Shown: positions 1 to 10,779 of the stretch, one piece after another
Position numbering within the stretch: the first letter of the stretch is position 1
Layout: each line of letters starts with the position of its first letter
From: Zoroaster sp. YZ-2022
Taxonomy: Eukaryota > Echinodermata > Asteroidea > Forcipulatida > Zoroasteridae
Reading direction: 5' to 3'
DNA length: 64,000 nucleotides
Assembly (NCBI GenBank): GCA_029582265.1
Contig: CM055828.1
Coordinates: 13,303,777 to 13,367,776, forward strand
The notes under the pieces: model-generated
Seen by the model: the letters and a program-made list of their open reading frames with translations, nothing else
Database searches by the model: none
Told to the model about the DNA's origin: nothing
Made by a program: the position numbers and the translations under genes

Positions 1-774
1 AGTGGGAACCGGGGGTGGTCGCCGTTCAGTGTCATGGGAGGGTCGACGTGAGAGGGTATCTGCGTTAGCATGACGAGTGCCATCACGATGGATGATGAGC
101 CAATCATATGGGTCTAGTTCAAGGGCCCAACGAGAACGACGACCAGTACGGTCATTATGGACAGGTAGTTTACGTAAACCAACGAGGGGTTTATGATCAG
201 TGATAATAGTGAATGGTGAGCATGCCAAATAGTGGCGGAAATGGCGGATAGACCAAACGATGGCTCAAAGTTCACGGTCATAGGTTGACCATCGCCGCTC
301 AGCGGCCGTAAGAACATGGCTGGCATAAGCAATGACTCGTTCCCGACCATTTTGAATTTGGGACAGAACCGCGCCAATAGCAGAGTTTGAAGCATCAGTA
401 AAAAGACTGAATGGTTTTGCGGTATCGGGGTACGCCATAATGGGTGGGTGTGTGAGTGCATCGCGGAGGGAGGTGAATGCATTTTCACACTCTGGTGTCC
501 AGTCATAGGACACACCTTTTGAGTAAGATGGTGCAGTGGAGCCGCAATTTGGGCAAATTTTTTGACAAAGCGCCGGTAATAGGAGCAAAGGCCAAGGAAC
601 GACCGAACCTCCGTGTGGTTACGGGGGACAGGCCATGTTTGAACACGGTCAGTGTTAGATGGATCAGGGAGGATACCATCTTTACTAACAACATGTCCAA
701 GAAAACAAACTTCTGTTTGAAGAAAGTGACATTTGCTTGGTTTGAGTTTGAGATGTGCCTTCTGAAAACAAGAT
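1..774 (-). pseudogene. Ty3/gypsy element G1: downstream pol half (end of RT, RNase H)
   Basis: On the minus strand the translation runs from the LKLKPSKC block just after the RT YLDD box, through the FLGHVVSKDG and RSFLGLCSYYRRF blocks, into RNase H (FTDASNSAIGAVLSQ near 400, then ITDHKPLVGL near 200 and an ADTLSRR block near 60). Reading frame changes near 585, so it is not translatable as it stands. It runs off the left edge, so integrase and the second LTR are not visible. Its missing upstream half lies at 19054-22595 in the same orientation; the Polinton at 775-19053 separates them. Confidence 0.93.
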
Positions 775-1233
775 AGTGTGTAGGGTCTTGATAGGACAAA
801 ATGCATAACAAAGGAATTTAATTAGCATAACAATGGGATTACAATTAGTAAAACAAAGGGTTTAATTAGCATAACAAAGGGATGAATTAGAATAACAAGG
901 GATGTATTGTTAAAAGTCGAAATCTTTATGAGACAAAATGCATAACAAAGGGTTGAATTAGCATAACAAGAGATGTATTGTTAAAAGTCGAAATCTTTAT
1001 GAGACAAAATGCATAACAAAGGGTTGAATTAGCGTAACAAGGGATGTATTGTTAAAAGTCGAAATCTTTATGAGACAAAATGCATAACAAAGGGGTTGAA
1101 TTAGCGTAAGGTTTGTATTGTTAAAAGTCGAAATCTTGATGAGACAAAATGCATAACAAAGTGATCAAAATTAGCGTAACAAGGGATGTATTGTTAAAAG
1201 TCGAAATCTTGATGAGACAAAATGCATAACAAG
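775..1233. repeat. Polinton left terminal inverted repeat with 71-bp tandem subrepeats
   Basis: After the terminal 30 bases a unit of about 71 bp repeats five to six times. Its recognisable parts are ATGCATAACAAAGGGTTGAA and GTATTGTTAAAAGTCGAAAT. Unit starts judged by GTATTG fall near 903, 974, 1045, 1114 and 1187, so spacing is 71, 71, 69 and 73. The same units occur inverted at 18477-19053. Similarity between the two arms stops just after GAGACAAAATGCATAACAA. Confidence 0.9.
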
Positions 1234-1252
1234 GGTCCATTGTGTTGGAGGG

Positions 1253-1260
1253 TATAAATG
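1253..1260 (+). promoter_or_regulatory. TATA-like box upstream of the PC4-like gene
   Basis: TATAAATG sits just inside the left terminal repeat, about 95 bases before the first ATG (1348) of the leftmost gene. Its placement suits a core promoter for that gene. Motif only; no transcription evidence. Confidence 0.4.
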
Positions 1261-1347
1261 ATACGATATTGATTCGAGGTATCACAAATCATCGTAACAC
1301 TTTTATTCTACGGAGCTAATTGAACAACGCCTATATAACGGGGAAAC

Positions 1348-2066
1348 ATGAAAATGTCACGTCGTCTAACTACTACACCTGAATTATCTTATGATATGGC
1401 TGGGAGTCAACATGAAGTACGAGAGTATAAGTCAACGTATACACCAAGAACGCCTAATAATTGGTTGAGCCGAGTGCCCCTGAACGACTTCATCGGTTAG
1501 AACAGCGTATGGTGAATAGGTCAGAAGATCGCACCGCACCCTATCCTTATACTCCTCGCAAGCGTAAACTGGACGAGGCTTCAACTTCTCACCGATTTCC
1601 AATAACACCTACCAGGCATGCTGTCGTAGAGACATTTAATGGTGAAGTTTACGTGAAGATTCGAAGGTACATTCAGCGTAAAGACGCTGATCTATGGAGT
1701 AGCCCACGAGGCGTCAATTTAAGGGTGGAGGAGTGGAAGACACTGGTGAAGATGATACCTACAATCAATAATGCTGTAAAACAAGTGGAGGTGAGTTTCA
1801 TGATACGGTCTATTTCTCTGATCAAAGTTCGTCAGTATGTGTTTTGTAAGTCGTACCGTAGTCGATGAGACATGTTACGCTATGTTTAAACGTTTAATTA
1901 AATGATTCATTGTCTTATTATGGTATAGGAGCAAGAACGACGTAAACATGTGAATCACAGCGGTGATTATCAACCCATACCCTACCTTCTACCCTCCGAT
2001 GTAGTGCCTGACACGGACCCTGCAGTTTTTCACGATTTACCAGAAAGTAAGTTATAATTATTTTTA

Positions 2067-2134
<68 letters not shown>

Positions 2135-2687
2135 TCTACCCCTCTTCCCCTCCTATTTTTCTTGTACACACATACTTCATTTCCTAGCTGTTCACACGCA
2201 TGATGTGTGTATTTTTATTTATGATGTCCTATTGTTATTTCTTCAGTAGACGATGGTGAAGATGACGTTATGAAGCTGGACAGGGCCCCTGAACAACTCG
2301 TCATCGATACAAAGGATTCGGAAATCGATGGAACCGCAAGGGATCTAGCGTTCAATATAATTCATTCTATTTTTGTCTCTTGTATATTGAAGAAGGTCTG
2401 CGACCTGGCCAAACGTCATTGTTGACTGTGTTGACCATCCGAGTCAGCCACAACACCCATGCATGATGTTGACTCTGGGGGAAAAGGTCGAAATGTATTT
2501 TGAAGATGCAGTTAGTGAGATCGAGATGAGCACGTGTCGTTTAAACTGGAACCTGACGGCTTCGGGTCATGAGATAATAGCAAAGGCTTTCCCTCGTATA
2601 CAGGAAACGAACGAACTGTTTGATGATTATGTTAAAATGCACGTGAAACAGCAATTAGATTCAGAGGTAATTAGAGGCGTACTATAA
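1348..2687 (+). pseudogene. PC4/p15-like ssDNA-binding protein gene of the Polinton, three exons, frameshifted
   Basis: An ATG at 1348 opens a frame that shifts near 1465 into a second frame. The second frame has a short basic stretch (PRKRKL) and then, at about 1626-1790, a block reading GEVYVKIRRYIQRK...RGVNLRVEEWKTL. This matches the C-terminal fold of the transcription coactivator PC4/SUB1 (beta-strand core, then the R-G-x-x-L-x-x-x-x-W helix motif), known to bind single-stranded DNA. Good splice signals follow: GTGAGT at 1791 with AG at 1927-1928, and GTAAGT at 2047 with CTTCAG ending 2246. Exons would be 1348-1790, 1929-2046 and 2247-2687; the second intron holds a (TA)n tract. Another frameshift lies near 2420. 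The exon 3 C-terminus is not recognised. I infer a replication or late-transcription role, since PC4-like proteins serve such roles in other DNA elements. The PC4 call is motif-based and fairly strong; the exon structure is inference. Confidence 0.68.
2073..2132. repeat. (TA)n microsatellite in intron 2
   Basis: About 30 TA units lie between the GTAAGT donor at 2047 and the acceptor at 2246 of the PC4-like gene. Confidence 0.97.
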
Positions 2688-2941
2688 TGACGTGTGTTAC
2701 TTTAGTGAGTAATATCATAAAAGTTCTACTTTGATCGTTTTGATGTTTGATGTGCATTGCAGTATTTAAATGTTTTGCTTATTTAATTTTGGTTTGAAAA
2801 CGATTATCACTTTGTTATTTTAAGAAAATGTAATTGTTGCTGTTTTATACATTGAATAATTTACTGTAAAAAAAGAGAAAGAACAAAATGTTTTAATGAT
2901 TTGTATCTATTTATTCAAAGGTTTTCCTTTTTGGTTGGATT

Positions 2942-2947
2942 AATAAA
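2942..2947 (+). terminator. Polyadenylation signal AATAAA after the PC4-like gene
   Basis: AATAAA lies about 255 bases past the stop of the PC4-like frame and just before the first integrase ATG (3002). The 300 bases between hold only AT-rich sequence. Confidence 0.45.
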
Positions 2948-3001
2948 GCATTGTTGTTAAATTTAGGATGTTACTTTTCATTGAATCGCTGAGACGTTAA
3001 G

Positions 3002-3915
3002 ATGGCCCTGTCGGAACGTATTGATTATTTAAAGATGATTGTATTACGATGTGGACCGCCAAAGCGGTCTAAGTTATATTGAAAAGTTGTATCGTACCGT
3101 TAAGAAAGATGGCAAATACGATTTAACACGTAAACAAATAAAAGACTTTCTACAGAGTCAAGATACGTATACATTACATAAACCCGCCCGTAAGAAATAT
3201 CCAAGAAACAGCATTCTAGCGGTAGGACGTGATGAGATCCATCAACTGGACTTGGTGGATGTATCTAATATATCAAAGTACAATAACGGTTACAAGTTTT
3301 TATTGACGTGTATTGATGTGTTTTCTAAATACGCCTGGGTTATTCCTTTAAAAAACAAATCTGGAAAGACGCTTGTGGAAGCTTACAAAAATAGTTTCAA
3401 ATCAAGTCAGAGGAAACCAATAATGATCCATTCAGATAAAGGTAGTGAGTTTACAAATCGTCTGTTTCAGCAATATCTAAAAGAAGAGGGTATACATTTT
3501 TACACAACAAACAGTGAAGTTAAAGCGTCTATTGTGGAGAGGTTCAATCGCACTCTAAAATCTAGGATGTGGAAGTATTTTACGTACAAAAATACCTTCA
3601 AGTACGTTAACGTCTTACCGAAATTAGTAAACTGTTACAAAAATTCATATCATCGCTCTATTAAAATGAAACCAACGGAAGTGAACGGTGAAAATGAAAG
3701 CATAATATGAAAAACTCTGTTTTCGTACAAACATCACGTAAAATTCATATACGAGGTAGGAGATCAAGTGCGAGTCAGCAAACAAAGATTAATGTTTGAG
3801 AAGTCGTACCTGCCTGCGTAGTCGGAGGAAATATTCAGTGTCTAAACGCAATGGACGTCAGAAAATACCAGTGTATAAAATAAAAGATTATTCGGGTGAA
3901 GAAATTCAAGGTTAT
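3002..3915 (+). pseudogene. Polinton integrase, first part (core domain), broken
   Basis: ATG at 3002 is followed by a frame change near 3040, after which a long frame runs to 3707. The catalytic core is clear: first Asp in QLDLVDVS (near 3246), second Asp in SDKGSEF (near 3440) and Glu in VERFNRTLK (near 3536), about 34 residues apart. An HHCC region is not evident, as is usual for Polinton integrases. A TGA at 3708-3710 and a TAG at 3819-3821 interrupt the frame, both at places where Trp would fit, so each looks like one G-to-A change. Past that an SH3-like segment is still readable but shifts frame near 3835. The gene is cut at about 3915 by a LINE; its chromodomain end resumes at 9443. 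It would cut and join the element's DNA ends to the host genome. Confidence 0.9.
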
Positions 3916-4495
3916 ATGTATCGGTAATAGGTTGCTATACGTTTTTACACGTTGCAGAGGACGTTACTTGCCATTACATTTCTTGCTGGGAACGCTATTC
4001 TCGCTACCATAGAAACGGTCTTGTACCTATTGTGATTTAAAAATACTCACATACCAGAGCTTGTGCTCCTTTTGTGATTGTAAAGTAACCTATTATACAT
4101 TGTACCATTACATCTACACTAGCTTATTAAGCTTCTTCCAGTAGTGAATGGTATATGGCCAACAATGTTTTATTTAGTTAAAACTTGTAGCTTTGCACGG
4201 TGAGACAAATAACTATTAGATGTCATACTATATTAATCTCCTGGGGGAGTATCACGATCTGTCACTACACCTCATATCATAATTATTGTGAGTCTTATTT
4301 CATGTATAATTACTATTTTGTGTATTGTTCTTGTCCTTGTCCATTTGTCATTTGTCATTTGTTCAGGAGATCGACCATTCAGTATACATTTGATCTTTCC
4401 TTGACATCACATCTTTTGTAGATTCTAATATTGACCCCGATTTAAATTATGAACTGCCAGACATTAGCTGTGATTGTTATGACCAGAATACTTTT

Positions 4496-7400
4496 TTGAA
4501 TACTTTTAATGTTAATACTAATGCTAAATTACTTCACATCAATGCACGTAGTCTTCCTAAAAATTTCAATAATATTTCTCTTTATATTAATATGTTAAAG
4601 GTGAATTTTTCTATTATTGGTATTTCAGAGACATGGCTTAATGATTTAAATGACCCTCTTATACAGCTTCCTCACTATAATATTGAAGGTGTTTGCAGAC
4701 ATGATAAAAGAGGTGGTGGTGTAGCACTTTATATTAATCAGGATTTATCCTACAAGGTGCGTAATGACCAGGCGCGTAGCCAGCCCTGTCGGTCCGGGGG
4801 GGGGGGGGGGCAAAATTAAGATGATCGTCCCGATTTCATGGTTTAAATTTAATTGCGAAATACTGAATAATATTGAATCAAAACAATCGATATATTGTAC
4901 AAACATGATCATCTGTGATTTATTGTTCTTTCCTTGGATCTATACTGTCTGAACTGTTGCTATTAATTTCTACACTGTCATGACTGTGATGAACTTAAAC
5001 ATTCATAATTAATCGTATTCGTAATGTATATATATACACACCGTTTACAACACACATTACACTGAAAGTTATTCGTGTACATGTCGTATAAAAACTTTAA
5101 TAAAATGTTGTAAGACAAGTTGTAAATACTTTCTGCACGTAACCCGAGTACATACTGGTTCATTGTATTGATTCAAATTTCAAGTTTTTAATGTTTTAAT
5201 GTTTGTTTCTATATAAATTCGTATCTAATTAACAAAAATGTTGAAATATCCATCTGTAAGGTCCATATTTTATGAGCAATTTATATATCTCTCATTAGTG
5301 CATTTTGTTGCCTTTCTTGTAATGTCAAAATATATTTTTGCTGCCAATGGCGAGCGTTTCTATCCCGGGTTCCTATTCAAATGAAACAAAAAAAAATGAA
5401 TCACCACATCCCCTGTTTATCAGCAACTATTATACTAAATTTGAGTTGCCATGTCTTTCTGAGACGACATTGTGGATTGTACGTTAACTGCATCAAAAGT
5501 TAACACAGCCAATGTAAATTTAGACTCAGATCTATGACTATGAGTGCAATGTTAAATGCCTTTCTTTGAACGAAACCTGACCGCTGTCATTCATACATGT
5601 GGATGTGGTATTGTGGTTACTTACACTGCATACAATGTACATAACGTATGATGAGATCAATTTGGCGGCCAGTTTGAAGTACATGTACGTTCTTCCTGGA
5701 AGTTGTGAGGTAATGCAATGCTATACTGTATTCAACAGTGTCAACAGACAAAACAATTTAATTTCACGGCAACTTAATTTAGCGAATTGGCATTTCTTCA
5801 CTTTTTGGAGGCAATTTAATTTCACTAATTTACATCCTCTTGCTATATAAAACCATAAAAAATATTATATTTGGCAGCAATTTAATTTAGCGAATTGGGC
5901 CTCCTAGCGAAATTAAATTGCTAGCGAAATTAACTTGTTTTACAGTATTTGATGTAGTGATTTCCGGGACAAAAACCGGGTATAAAAACTTCAGATCTAA
6001 CTTCCCTTCCTCAATCCTCCCTCTCCCGTCTTCCTTTATCAATTATTCACTCCCTTTACCATTCCCTAAATCATCCTTTCCTCCCTCCCTAAATCTGCCT
6101 GCCTCTGCATCCTTCGTCCCAGGTCCGTCCTTCCCGCCCTTTCCGGTCCCTTACCCTCTCCGGCTCCCTCGGCTCCTTCCTTCCCTTACCCCTGCCCTAC
6201 CGCCGTTTCCACCTGCCCCAACCTTGCCTGCCTTAAGTTAGGCTGCCTTGGTACTCGTCCCAACGGTCCTATCCATCCTTTCTTCCATTACCAAGGCCCA
6301 CCTTTCCGTCTCTCTCCTCCCTCCCTCCTCCTCCGTCCTCCTCATTTCGTCAATAATCCCTACTCTTCTAATTTCTTTCTTTACCTCTTTCGTTTTTCTC
6401 CTCGGAGTCCCTCCTCAATTTTCCCTCCTTTTCTCTCTTCCTTTCCTTTTCTCTTTTCTTTATTTTTACCGTCCCGATTTTACTTCTATTTTTTTTCCGG
6501 GGGGGGGGCAGTCTGCCCCCCCTGCCCCCCCGCTGGCTACGCTACTGGTAATGACATATGTGTATGCAATTCTGATATTGAAGCATGTTTTATTGAGTTG
6601 GATAATATTCATACGACTAGTGTTATTGTTGGAATTATTTACAAACCCCCTGATGCTTCTTATATTAACTTCATTACCCACTTCACCCAAATATTAGTTC
6701 AGGTAAATAATGACAACAAAAGTGTTATATGATGGGCGATTTTAATGTAAACTTATTTAATTACAATTCTGACCGCACTGTGACAATTTTTTGGATGTAC
6801 TAACTTCCTATTCTTTTTACCCAACAATTAACAAGCCGACGAGAATTACAGATATTAGTTCTACTCTGATTGATAATATTTTCACCAATGATTACTCTAA
6901 ACACTGTGCTGGAGTTTTAGTTACCGATATAAGTGACCACTTGCCTGTTTTCTTGGTGGTAGATAATATTAAGGAAAAGTTTCGGACCGACTCCAATCTT
7001 AAACGTGACTATTCTGATGAAAATATTGAACAATTTATTGATGATCTCAATAAGACAGATTGGAGTTTTATAACAAGTTATGATGTTAATGTAGTATATG
7101 ATATATTGATTGATCATATTGTGAATTTGTATAATCATCACTTTCCTCAATATGAAGTCAATCTCCATTTTAATAAATATAAATCTCCTTGGTTAACAAA
7201 TGGTATTTATAACTCTATCAGAAGAAAAAATTATCTTTACAAAAAATATCTGAAAACACGTTCCATGCAGGATAAATGATGTTATACAAAATTTAGAAAT
7301 AAACTCAATACTTTGATTAAAATTGCCAAGAAAAATTATTTAAGTTATAAATTTAACAAAGAGAAATGCAATATAAAAGGTACTTGGAAACTTATTAACT

Positions 7401-9143
7401 CATTGCTAAATAAATCTCAACCTAAACATAACCCATCTTGTTTTGTTCATGATAATAAGGAAGTTCGTGGTGATAGGAATATTGCTGATACATTCAATGA
7501 TTATTTTGTAAACATTGGTAACAACATTGCTAGTCAGCTTCCTACTCCTGACATGTCATTTGAGTCCTTCTTGAATGATAGATGTCCGAATTCTTTTTTT
7601 ATCACCCCTATTATACAAGAAGAAATAGTAGAAATTATTAACAAAATCCCATGTGGCAAGGCCCCAGGATGGGACGGTATTAGTTCTATTGTACTAAAAA
7701 AAGCTAAATATTCTTTTGCCAAGCCACTTGCTCTCATTTTTAACAAATCTATTACCTCGGGAATATTCCCTGATGGATTAAAGGTAGGCAAGGTCGTTCC
7801 TATCCACAAAAAAGGAAGTAAGAATGAGATTGGAAATTATAGACCTATTACGATATTGTCGGTATTCAGTAAAATGTTTGAGAAATTGGTTTTTAATCGT
7901 TTGATTTCATTTATAGATAATAATGGTATATTGTCTGATTCGCAATTTGGTTTTAGAAAAACAGGTCCACTGAGATGGCCATAGTACATGTTGTAAATAA
8001 AATACTTGGTGCAATAGAGAACAAGAAATTATCCATTGGAATTTTCTTGGACTTATCAAAAGCCTTTGACACGGTTAACCATGACATCCTCATTCGGAAA
8101 CTAGACCAGTATGGCATACGTGGAATAGCTTTGGATTGGTTTAAAAATTATCTTTGTAATAGAAAGCAATTTGTCTGTTATAATTCTGCTATATCCATGT
8201 ATCAATATATTTCATGTGGTGTACCTCAAGGTTCTGTGTTGGGCCCTTTATTATTTCTTATTTATATAAATGATATTTGTAATACCTCAAAAATTATTTC
8301 ATTTTGTTTATTTGCAGACGATACAAGTTTATTGTATGATCATAATGACATTAATACTGGTATTCAAATTCTAAACACTGAACTTGTTAAAATTACCACT
8401 TGGCTGTCATCTAATAAATTATCTGTTAATCTCATGAAAACAAATTATATTATTTTCAGTGCCGGTAATCGTGAAGTTTCTCAAGCTGTCCCGCTGGTAT
8501 TAAATGGTATTAATCTTCAACAAGTTTCAAATACCAACTTTTGGGTATGAACATTGATAGTCATTTAAGTTGGTCTAACCACATTAATACTTTAGCTACT
8601 AAGATTTCAAAAAATATTGGTATTATGAATCGATTGAAGCCGTTTCTTTCTAGTAATGTTTTATTAACACTGTATAATTCGTTTATACTCCCTTACTTAA
8701 ATTATTCACTGATTGTCTGGGGTGGCTCGATCACACAACATAACAAATTATTTCTCTTACAAAAGAGAGCTGTACGTATTATTTCCAAAGCAGGTTATCT
8801 GGATCACACAACTCCTTTATTTACTAATTTAAATTTGCTCAAATTAACATATATTTATTACCTCAATCTTGGCAAATTTATGTACAAACAAATGAACAAT
8901 TTATTACCCCCTTGCTTGCAACAATCGTTTATTTTAACTTCAGATGTTCACTGTCACGTAACCAGAAGCTCATCCAGGAAACATTTGTATCAACATTTTA
9001 ATCGTACCTCTCTATTTAAAAATAGTCCCCAACAATGTGGAATCAAATTCTGGAACAGTCTGGCTGATGATGTCAAACAGTCTCGCTCTCTTAAAACGTT
9101 TACAAAAAAACTTAAATTTAAGTTGCTCAATGATGCTATTTAA
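4496..9143 (+). pseudogene. ORF2 (endonuclease-reverse transcriptase) of the CR1-like LINE, multiply frameshifted
   Basis: The APE-type endonuclease starts near 4520 (LLHINARSL, then SIIGISETWLND) and is cut at 4769 by a MITE. It resumes at 6556 and continues to 7279, with the SDH block (VTDISDHLPVF) near 6930. RT begins with GKAPGWDGISS near 7655 and NYRPITILSVFSKMFEK near 7840, continues with LDLSKAFDTVNHD near 8050 and GVPQGSVLGPLLF near 8218, and has the catalytic box FADDTSL near 8310. Frame changes fall near 6720-6790, 7280, 7975 and 8545. The C-terminus reads to a stop at 9143. One ancestral polypeptide is now split into at least five frames. Confidence 0.9.
4769..6547. mobile_element. 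Non-autonomous hAT-like element, 1.8 kb
   Basis: Both ends carry inverted CAG..GCGTAGCCAG sequence followed inward by a long G run (C run at the right end). An exact 8-bp duplication GTAATGAC flanks it (4761-4768 and 6548-6555); 8 bp is the hAT length. Endonuclease coding sequence of the host LINE resumes straight after the right copy. The interior has no recognisable transposase: 4820-5990 is AT-rich and 6000-6480 is strongly pyrimidine-rich on the plus strand. Open frames inside look like compositional accidents. Confidence 0.9.
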
Positions 9144-9442
9144 TTGACTTATTATTTGGTCTGATCTCCTGCCAATGTTATTGTTGAATGTAGTCTTCTG
9201 TTTTGTCCAGTAACTTTGTCATTTTGTAATTAAGGAGGGTGGGGTAGGGAAAGGAATAAAAGCCCCGGCTTCTTCTTTTCCTCAATGTTGACAAGCTTTT
9301 CTCTCATAATTAGTCTGTTCATGTTACTAATTTTGTCTTTGCATATTGTAGGACCTCTTGATATTGTGTAATTATTTGTAACAACATTCTTGTTGTCAAC
9401 ATTGGAATATGTGTTAATAAATGAATGAATGAATGAATGAAA

Positions 9443-9609
9443 GGTATATTCTACGAGCAAGAATTACAAAAGGTTCACAAACCCGACGATCTATACAGGA
9501 TAGAGAAGGTGATTCGCAAACGCAAGAAAGGAGGCAAGACGGAATATTTAGTTAAATGGTTAGGTTATCCTTCAAAATTCAACAGTTGGTAACTGATCTT
9601 AAAAAGTAA
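9443..9609 (+). pseudogene. Polinton integrase, C-terminal chromodomain part
   Basis: Immediately after the LINE tail the frame reads GIFYEQELQKV and then a chromodomain: YRIEKVIRKR, EYLVKWLGYPSKFNSW. That is the aromatic-cage and W-x-x-W region seen at the C-terminus of Polinton and chromovirus integrases, where it guides insertion to particular chromatin. A TAA at 9590-9592, straight after the last Trp, ends it early; loss of one base there would explain it. It is the continuation of the gene starting at 3002. Confidence 0.87.
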
Positions 9610-9613
9610 AGAC

Positions 9614-10363
9614 ATGATGGCTTAGTCTACACAGTTTTACGTAACACTGCCTCGCAATTCATCTCTTTCCATGTACCCCGACAACACACTCTCAAGTTAC
9701 ACAACGCGACTCGTCGAACAAATTAATCTAACCGGTAACTGGGAGGTTGCCATGACTGAGATTCACTTTCCCTTTACTTGGTATAATATCACGGATAAAA
9801 ACAATTCGTTTACGTACAGTGAGGGTGGTAATCAACAGTCATATGTACGAATTGCACCAGGATTTTACCGGTAGGTGACGGAGATAGTGCAAACTATTAA
9901 TGGCGAAATGTCCGAGATGGGTAAACAAAACATTGACATTACTCTGGATAAATACAACGGTCTAGTTAAGATAGAATTGAGAGAGGGCGCTTTTATTCAC
10001 TTTGACGACGAGCTATATCGTATGCTAGGATTAAAGGATAAGTCTGTCAGTGAAAGCATGCAGGGGTATTTACCAGTGGATGTCAACAATAGGTTTTATG
10101 GTATGTGCGTGTACTGCGACATTGTTCAAAATCAATTAGTGGGAGATGTAATTAGCGCGCCATTATTAAGAGTTGTCCCTCTACAAACGTCTGGGATTAC
10201 ACAGGGTGATATGATTGCTCACACTTTCAACACGCCTCACTATGTTCCTATAAAAACGAAACATTTCGAAGTCGTTCATGTGACTGGAGAAAAGATACCA
10301 TTTCAAAGTGGGAAACTAACAATTGCACTTCACTTTCGTAGAACTCGTCCGACACTATTCTAG
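9614..10363 (+). pseudogene. Polinton minor capsid (penton-like) protein, two in-frame TAG codons
   Basis: A single frame of 250 codons runs from ATG 9614 to the stop at 10363 with TAG codons at 9623-9625 and 9872-9874. The N-terminus reads FYVTLPRNSS then PDNTLSSYTTRL, and GNWEVAMTEI follows, a very characteristic start for adintovirus/Polinton penton proteins. Length and the position ahead of the MCP fit. It would form the single jelly-roll vertex protein of a capsid. Both breaks are TAG and the frame is otherwise perfect, so decay is recent; readthrough cannot be excluded but has no support. It begins a few bases after the integrase frame ends. Confidence 0.85.
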
Positions 10364-10368
10364 CTATT

Positions 10369-10773
10369 ATGGATGACTATGAACGATATTATAGACATCA
10401 AACCGGGGGGAATTTCTTTAGGGGTGCCCGTATTCAGAGAGGATATGGATTAGGAAATATTCTAGGAGGGCTCTTTAGATCCGCTCTACCCATACTCAAG
10501 AAGGGGGCAAAAGCGTTAGGCAAACAAGCCTTACAGACGGGAGTAGAGATTGCTTCGGACGCACTCAACGGTCAAAACGTAAAGACATCAGCAAATCAAC
10601 GTTTACGCCAGGCTGGATTACAAATGACGTCGCTGGCTTCTCGGCAACTTTCTAAAAAGAGAAAAATACCACCGAGTAAAAACTACCGTTTAAAAAGGAG
10701 AACCCCTCACGTTCCACACATAAAGACTTCAAGCAAGCGAAAGAAGAGGACATTAGACATATTTGACTACTGA
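10369..10773 (+). CDS. Small basic virion protein with glycine-rich hydrophobic segment (pX/pVI-like)
   Basis: This intact 134-codon frame starts with ATG at 10369, six bases after the penton stop. Residues 20-50 form a glycine/leucine-rich amphipathic segment (GYGLGNILGGLFRSALPILK) and the C-terminal third is Lys/Arg-rich (LSKKRKIPPSK, SSKRKKRTLDIF). Adenoviruses and adintoviruses carry small proteins of this build (pX core protein and pVI membrane-active protein) next to capsid genes, so a DNA-packing or membrane-lytic virion role is likely. The assignment rests on composition and position, not on a conserved motif. Confidence 0.7.
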   Translation: MDDYERYYRHQTGGNFFRGARIQRGYGLGNILGGLFRSALPILKKGAKALGKQALQTGVEIASDALNGQNVKTSANQRLRQAGLQMTSLASRQLSKKRKIPPSKNYRLKRRTPHVPHIKTSSKRKKRTLDIFDY

Positions 10774-10779
10774 TTAAAC

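Larger units (their letters stand above)
3916..9442 (+). mobile_element. CR1-like LINE inserted in the Polinton integrase
   Basis: This non-LTR retrotransposon ends in an AATG repeat tail (9416-9441), typical of CR1-group LINEs. The integrase coding sequence before and after it is collinear, which places the borders; AAGGT occurs at both sides (3911-3915 and just after the tail), a possible short target duplication. Bases 3916-4495 hold no recognisable ORF1 and may be 5' UTR or a decayed ORF1. ORF2 (4496-9143) is described separately. A hAT-type MITE is inserted at 4769-6547. Confidence 0.85.

Noticed and set aside
775..1233. Regularly spaced repeats suggestive of a CRISPR array
   Set aside because: The 71-bp units are contiguous without unique spacers, lie at a Polinton end and recur inverted at the other end; the genome is eukaryotic.
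5918..6697. Pro/Ser/Leu-rich open frames
   Set aside because: They lie in the pyrimidine-rich interior of a non-autonomous hAT-like element.
9614..10363. UAG recoding in the penton gene
   Set aside because: Other Polinton genes here carry TAA, TGA and frameshifts, so ordinary decay explains the two TAG codons.
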